Source: JAHJDR01 sp964609965
GTDB taxonomy: Bacteria > UBA10199 > JADGCS01
Direction of reading: 5' to 3'
Length of the DNA stretch: 64,000 nt
Assembly (NCBI GenBank): GCA_964609965.1
Contig: CAZSTS010000004.1
Span: 1 to 64,000 of the forward strand
Shown: positions 60,208-64,000 of the stretch, piece by piece
Layout: the number at the start of each line of letters is the position of its first letter
How positions within the stretch are numbered: the first letter of the stretch is position 1
Made by a program: the position numbers and the translations under genes
The notes under the pieces: generated by a model
The model's database searches: none
What the model saw: only the letters and a program-made list of their open reading frames with translations
What the model was told of the DNA's origin: nothing

Positions 60208-62640
60208 ATGGTAAACGAAGCAATAGAACATAATCCAGCAACATATGATGCTGAAGATATCAAAGTTTTAGAGGGGCTCGAGGCGGTTCGTCGTCGCCCT
60301 GCCATGTACATTGGTTCAACTGGTTCAGCTGGACTCCATCACCTTGTTTATGAAGTTGTAGACAATAGTATTGATGAAGCGCTTGCGGGTTATTGTTCTG
60401 ACATAAACGTGGTTGTTCATTCCGATAACTCAATTACAGTTAACGATAATGCACGGGGCATTCCTGTCGACATGCATCCCACAGAGGGTGTTTCTGCTGC
60501 TGAGGTTGTGCTCACAAAGCTTCACGCTGGTGGCAAGTTTGAAAACTCCGCGTATAAAGTTTCTGGTGGTTTGCATGGTGTGGGTTTGAGTTGCGTGAAC
60601 GCTTTGTCCGAAAAACTCGATCTCGAAATCAAGCGCAATGGCAAGGTTTATCAACAAACCTATTCTCGAGGCGACCCCTTAGAGGTGCTCAAAGAAGTTG
60701 GTGTTACAGAACAACAGGGAACAAAAATTTGGTTTAAACCAGACCCAGAAATTTTCGACGCTACAGAATATAATTTCGACACACTATCACAGCGTTTAAG
60801 AGAACTCGCCTTTCTTAATAAGGGCGTTCATATTATCATTAAAGATGAGCGTTCAGAAAAAGAGCACGATTTTGTTTATGATGGAGGCTTAAAAAGTTTT
60901 GTCGAATACCTTAATCAACGCAAAACGGCTGTTCACAATTCTGTAATTTATTTTGAAGCAAATCGCGGTGACTGTGTCGTCGAGGTGGCTCTTCAATGGA
61001 ATGATTCTTACAACGAGGTTCTTTTTAGTTTTGCTAACAACATTAACACAAAAGATGGTGGCACACATCTCAGCGGTTTTCGTTCTGCTCTTACACGTTG
61101 TGTAAACTCTTATGCCGATAAAAGCGGACTTCTCAAAGGTATGTCCGACAAGCCTTCTGGCGATGATATTCGCGAAGGTCTCTGTGCTGTTGTTTCTGTC
61201 AAATTGCCAAATCCCCAGTTCGAGGGTCAAACAAAGGCCAAGCTAGGAAACAGCGATGTCGAAGGAATTGTGAGGCAGGTTGTTAATGATAAGTTGTCAC
61301 AGTTTTTAGAAGAAAATCCTCCAGAAGCAAAAAAGATCACTCAAAAAATTATTGATGCCGCGAGAGCGAGAGATGCTGCCAGGCGCGCACGCAACCTTGT
61401 AAGACGCAAATCAGCTTTTGATACAGGGCGATTGCCAGGCAAGCTTGCTGATTGCCAAGAAAAGGACGCGAGCAAATCAGAGGTTTACATTGTTGAGGGC
61501 GATTCTGCGGGGGGCTCTGCAAAGCAAGGGCGCAACAGATCTAATCAGGCTATTTTGCCTCTCAAAGGAAAAATTCTTAATGTCGAAAAGGCCAGGTTCG
61601 ACAAAATGCTTTCAAGCGAAGAGATTCGTATTCTCATCACCGCTCTTGGCACAGGCATTGGCAGCAATGATTTCAATATCGACAAGCTTAGGTATCATAC
61701 CATTATCATCATGACAGATGCTGATGTAGATGGATCACATATCCGCACATTGTTGCTCACACTTTTTTATCGTCACATGACAGAGGTTATTGAGCGAGGG
61801 CATCTCTACATTGCACAACCTCCACTCTTTCGAGTCAAAAAGGGAAAGACGCAGCAATATCTCAAAGACGAACCAGCGCTTCATGACTATCTCATCACTT
61901 TAGGCGTCGAAGATGTTCTTGTTGAGGCAGAGGGCTCTCCTGTTTCACAAGAAAACCTTATCAAGCTCATTAAAAACATTATCCAATACGAAGAACATCT
62001 CGAATACTTTGCTAATAGGGCCGACAAAAAAATTGTAGATGGTTTTCTCATGGGGATGAGTTTAGACATTGAAGGTTTGGCAGATGAAAAGAACCTTGCT
62101 AAGCAAATAGGTCTTTTAAAGACGTATCTTAAAACAAGTTCGGTATTGCTAGGCGATGATGATGTTGTGATTACCGACGATCCAGAGCATTCAAGTAAAC
62201 GCATTACGGTTACAACAAAGTCTGCCTCGGGTGGCGCTAACATCAAAACTGTTATCGACACAGATTTTATGCATTTGGCAGAGATCATTCAGCTTGTTGA
62301 GATTGCAAAGCGCATCAAAGAGATTGGTTCTGCGCCTTACATTCTCACACACAAAGAAGATAAACAAAAGTTTGATGGTCTTATCGAATTAAAAAACTCT
62401 ATCATCGAGAACGGCAAAAAAGGCGTCTACATTCAGCGTTACAAAGGTTTGGGTGAGATGAATCCTGAGCAGCTTTGGGAGACTACCATGGATCCTGAGA
62501 CACGCACACTTCTCAAGGTGCAAATCGAAGACGCGGTTGAATGCGATCAAATGTTCACCATTCTCATGGGCGACCAAGTTGAACCACGTCGCGAATTTAT
62601 CGAAACCAATGCCTTGGGTGTGAGGAATTTGGATATTTAG
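60208..62640 (+). CDS. gyrB: DNA gyrase subunit B
   Basis: 810 aa from ATG 60208, preceded by TTGGAG at seven bases; an in-frame ATG at 60124 has no ribosome site. GHKL ATPase: VLEGLEAVRRRPAMYIGSTG, EVVDNSIDEALAGYC, DNARGIPVD, GGLHGVGLSCVNAL. TOPRIM: VEGDSAGGSAKQGR and MTDADVDGSHIR. C-terminal QRYKGLGEMNPEQLWETTMDP. The length shows the roughly 170-residue insert seen in proteobacterial GyrB. It supercoils DNA with GyrA. Its stop overlaps the leftward hepT gene by four bases. Confidence 0.98.
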   Translation: MVNEAIEHNPATYDAEDIKVLEGLEAVRRRPAMYIGSTGSAGLHHLVYEVVDNSIDEALAGYCSDINVVVHSDNSITVNDNARGIPVDMHPTEGVSAAEVVLTKLHAGGKFENSAYKVSGGLHGVGLSCVNALSEKLDLEIKRNGKVYQQTYSRGDPLEVLKEVGVTEQQGTKIWFKPDPEIFDATEYNFDTLSQRLRELAFLNKGVHIIIKDERSEKEHDFVYDGGLKSFVEYLNQRKTAVHNSVIYFEANRGDCVVEVALQWNDSYNEVLFSFANNINTKDGGTHLSGFRSALTRCVNSYADKSGLLKGMSDKPSGDDIREGLCAVVSVKLPNPQFEGQTKAKLGNSDVEGIVRQVVNDKLSQFLEENPPEAKKITQKIIDAARARDAARRARNLVRRKSAFDTGRLPGKLADCQEKDASKSEVYIVEGDSAGGSAKQGRNRSNQAILPLKGKILNVEKARFDKMLSSEEIRILITALGTGIGSNDFNIDKLRYHTIIIMTDADVDGSHIRTLLLTLFYRHMTEVIERGHLYIAQPPLFRVKKGKTQQYLKDEPALHDYLITLGVEDVLVEAEGSPVSQENLIKLIKNIIQYEEHLEYFANRADKKIVDGFLMGMSLDIEGLADEKNLAKQIGLLKTYLKTSSVLLGDDDVVITDDPEHSSKRITVTTKSASGGANIKTVIDTDFMHLAEIIQLVEIAKRIKEIGSAPYILTHKEDKQKFDGLIELKNSIIENGKKGVYIQRYKGLGEMNPEQLWETTMDPETRTLLKVQIEDAVECDQMFTILMGDQVEPRREFIETNALGVRNLDI

Positions 62641-63008
62641 ATTTTCAGCCTACAAGCTTCTTTGTAAAACTCTTTTATTGTTTCCATGTAGTCATCAGTC
62701 GAAAGCCCGCAATAATCATGAACAGCATAATTTCTGTTTTCCAAGAACGCGAGCCATGTCTTGACATCATCTATGAGCCCAAGCTGTCCAGCTGCTTTAA
62801 TTGACTCTCTGGGGCTATAGGCCTCTAATCCTTGCTTTGTAGCTTCTCGCTTGAAATGTTTCCAAGAATATTCAAAGCAGGTTTCAAATGCTTTAACAAT
62901 TCCCAGGAAATAAAATTCATCATCGTGAATCTTTTTTTCAAAACCTAATGCATGCTTTAATTTGGCAATAGATTCTTTTAATTTGCCTGTATAGGCGTTC
63001 TTATTCAT
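62637..63008 (-). CDS. hepT: HepT-like HEPN ribonuclease toxin (HI0074 family)
   Basis: 123 aa from ATG 63008 (AGGTGG upstream), overlapping the mntA end by eight bases. All-helical, with FYFLGIVKAFETCFEYSWKHFKREAT and the HEPN catalytic motif RNYAVHDY, an exact Rx4HxY. In characterised HepT-MntA systems this motif gives RNase activity and its Tyr is AMPylated by the MntA partner. Whether this copy is toxic is inferred. It lies tail-to-tail with gyrB. Confidence 0.9.
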   Translation of the reverse strand: MNKNAYTGKLKESIAKLKHALGFEKKIHDDEFYFLGIVKAFETCFEYSWKHFKREATKQGLEAYSPRESIKAAGQLGLIDDVKTWLAFLENRNYAVHDYCGLSTDDYMETIKEFYKEACRLKI

Positions 63009-63558
63009 ATGTAGCCACCTTTTTTTGAAGATCAAGCCAGTCGTTTCTTTTTCCAGTCAAAAAAACCCAGTCTTTTGAGGCTTCTTTTAAAAATATATTA
63101 TCGGCCCTATTAAGGTTGGTAAGGTCTACAGAAGCGGTCATGGCTTCGGCGAGATCTGATTTGAGAAGGGCGATTTCTATAAATTCTTTGTGAGAAAGTC
63201 CTTTGCTTGAGTAGGCGCCGATGTCCCAATCGGAATATTTATTTTCTTTTTGCTTGGCCCTTGAGCCAAATAAAACAAAAGTAATGTTTGAAAAGTTTTC
63301 GTGAAGCGCGTCTACAGCCTTTGCTATTTCTTCGTTTAGAAGCGTTTTTTCTGGTCCCTTTTTTATGAGAACATCGCGGGCGTCGAGCTTTAATGCCTCT
63401 AAAACAGCATCTAGCTTGTCATTAATAACAGGATTGCCAGCAAGATAATAGTGGATGGTATTGCGATGAATGTTGAGGGCAGAGGCGAGGTTGCTGATAG
63501 AATTAAAGCCGGTTTTTTTAAGGGCTCTTGTTATTTTGCTTGAGTCAACGATATACAT
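63001..63558 (-). CDS. mntA: MntA-like nucleotidyltransferase antitoxin with N-terminal HTH
   Basis: 185 aa from ATG 63558; an upstream TTG would start inside the -10 region. Residues about 5-55 are a helix-turn-helix (SISNLASALNIHRNTIHYYLAGNPVINDKLDAVLEAL). The minimal nucleotidyltransferase domain follows with FGSRAKQKENKYSDWDIG, which fits GSx10DxD exactly. MntA neutralises HepT by adding AMP to the Rx4HxY tyrosine. The fused HTH could autoregulate the operon; most MntA proteins lack it. Confidence 0.9.
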   Translation of the reverse strand: MYIVDSSKITRALKKTGFNSISNLASALNIHRNTIHYYLAGNPVINDKLDAVLEALKLDARDVLIKKGPEKTLLNEEIAKAVDALHENFSNITFVLFGSRAKQKENKYSDWDIGAYSSKGLSHKEFIEIALLKSDLAEAMTASVDLTNLNRADNIFLKEASKDWVFLTGKRNDWLDLQKKVATYE

Positions 63559-63564
63559 GGTTAT

Positions 63565-63593
63565 AGTATACAATGCATAGATAAATTAGTCAA
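63565..63593 (-). promoter_or_regulatory. Sigma-70 promoter of hepT-mntA, implying leaderless mRNA
   Basis: On the minus strand TTGACT (63588-63593), a 17-base spacer, and TATACT (63565-63570). Only six bases separate the -10 box from the mntA ATG at 63558, so transcription should start at or next to the start codon. Confidence 0.8.
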
Positions 63594-63649
63594 TAGCACA
63601 GAAATAATGTGCAAATATGGTGTTTTTAGGCTAAAATAGGGCGGAAGTT

Positions 63650-63716
63650 TTTTTAGCAACATCTATCCGTTTATCGCGATAAGATGTGTGGGCATTAGAT
63701 CTATTGGGCATAGATC
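63650..63716. promoter_or_regulatory. Two inverted repeats upstream of the last gene
   Basis: The first is ACATCT/AGATGT arms around the 12-base palindrome TTATCGCGATAA (about 63659-63687). The second is GATCTAT-TGGGC-ATAGATC (63698-63704 with 63710-63716), a perfect seven-base stem ending 20 bases before the ATG at 63737. They may be operators, or hairpins in the leader. Confidence 0.5.
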
Positions 63717-63736
63717 CAAATACAGGGGAGTATGGC

Positions 63737-64000
63737 ATGACAGAAACAAATCCAAGCTATCGAGTGTTAGGGTGTTTTGAATCAGGTGAAAAGCTGGTCA
63801 TTCATGACAAGAATGACAACGATGTTCGTGACTGTGGTGAGCGGGTCATGATTCAAACCCCTGATGATGAGTACATCAAGAATCCACAGAAAGTTTGGCG
63901 TTTTATGCAAGACCAAGGAATTTCGCAGCGACTCAGGGTTCGGGATAGAATTTCGGACTATGTACAAAGTCTTCTTTCCCAGGTTAGCTGTCCTGATGAA
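63737..64000 (+). CDS. Unknown protein, N-terminal 88 residues (cut by window edge)
   Basis: ATG at 63737 with AGGGGAG about seven bases upstream; the frame stays open to the window end. The product begins MTETNPSYRVLGCFESGEKL and continues with VWRFMQDQGISQRLRVRDRISDYVQSLLSQ. It is soluble and charged, with no signal peptide. I do not recognise it; the rest lies outside the window. Confidence 0.7.
   Translation, partial: MTETNPSYRVLGCFESGEKLVIHDKNDNDVRDCGERVMIQTPDDEYIKNPQKVWRFMQDQGISQRLRVRDRISDYVQSLLSQVSCPDE

Noticed and set aside
1..64000. CRISPR array, prophage or insertion sequence
   Set aside because: No regular spaced repeats, no cas genes, no transposase or integrase, and no phage structural genes were seen.

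Overview
The window reads as a chromosomal segment of a Gram-negative, low-to-moderate GC bacterium. The envelope genes show a diderm: bamB- and bamD-like outer-membrane assembly factors, two SurA/PrsA parvulins, a TonB-type protein, MltG and a soluble lytic transglycosylase. The gene mix (GldA/F/G-like ABC genes, selD-mnmH, hemX-hemA, pyrR-pyrB-pyrC, Fur) fits a deltaproteobacterial or Bdellovibrionota-like lineage, but that placement is inference from gene content only. Most genes are core metabolism or maintenance. There is no CRISPR array, insertion sequence or prophage.

Layout. 0-3.4 kb: end of gpsA, three small leftward genes, then dnaN preceded by a cluster of DnaA-box matches and AT-rich DNA (a candidate origin). 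3.4-8.1 kb: cupredoxin-like lipoprotein, pabB, mltG, PolB-type exonuclease, an exported protein and a RidA protein. 8.1-13.6 kb: a block of leftward genes with no recognisable family (1011 and 504 aa) plus a thrombospondin type 3 repeat protein. 13.8-20.4 kb: uvrA, a 592-bp non-coding stretch with three copies of an ATTCTGTACA word, then a Phd/YefM domain fused to a long acidic tail, a methyltransferase-like gene and an Fe-S protein. 20.3-23.8 kb: mnmH and selD (selenouridine tRNA), tRNA-Ser with a duplicated 3' end, and an orphan D12 adenine methyltransferase. 23.9-30.1 kb: bamB, yfgM-like, hemA, hemX, rdgB, rph and a glycosyltransferase. 30.2-33.5 kb: tonB-like, pyrC, pyrB, pyrR. 34-39 kb: phosphohexomutase, pdxA, two parvulins, stand-alone coaB. 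39.2-43.9 kb: GldG/F/A-like ABC genes, a TPR protein and bamD. 44-44.3 kb: tRNA-Leu followed by a strongly folded RNA and a terminator. 44.5-50.1 kb: dehydrogenase, SPFH/NfeD pair, ubiD, fur. 50.2-55.3 kb: unknown gene with a Pro/Arg tail, folA, a TPP-riboswitch-controlled symporter, slt. 55.4-62.6 kb: recF, two CPA2 antiporters, an EIIA protein, a PII-like protein, gyrB. 62.6-64 kb: a HepT-MntA toxin-antitoxin pair and the start of an unknown gene cut by the window edge.

The most unusual signals are: the TGTACA operator-like sites upstream of the Phd/YefM fusion; the structured RNA between tRNA-Leu and its terminator, including a symmetric GA/GA internal loop, with a motif shared downstream of tRNA-Ser; a dispersed family of short slipped word repeats at gene ends that also enters coding sequences; a recF-gyrB neighbourhood split by an antiporter/EIIA/PII module; and a HepT-MntA pair whose promoter implies a leaderless transcript.
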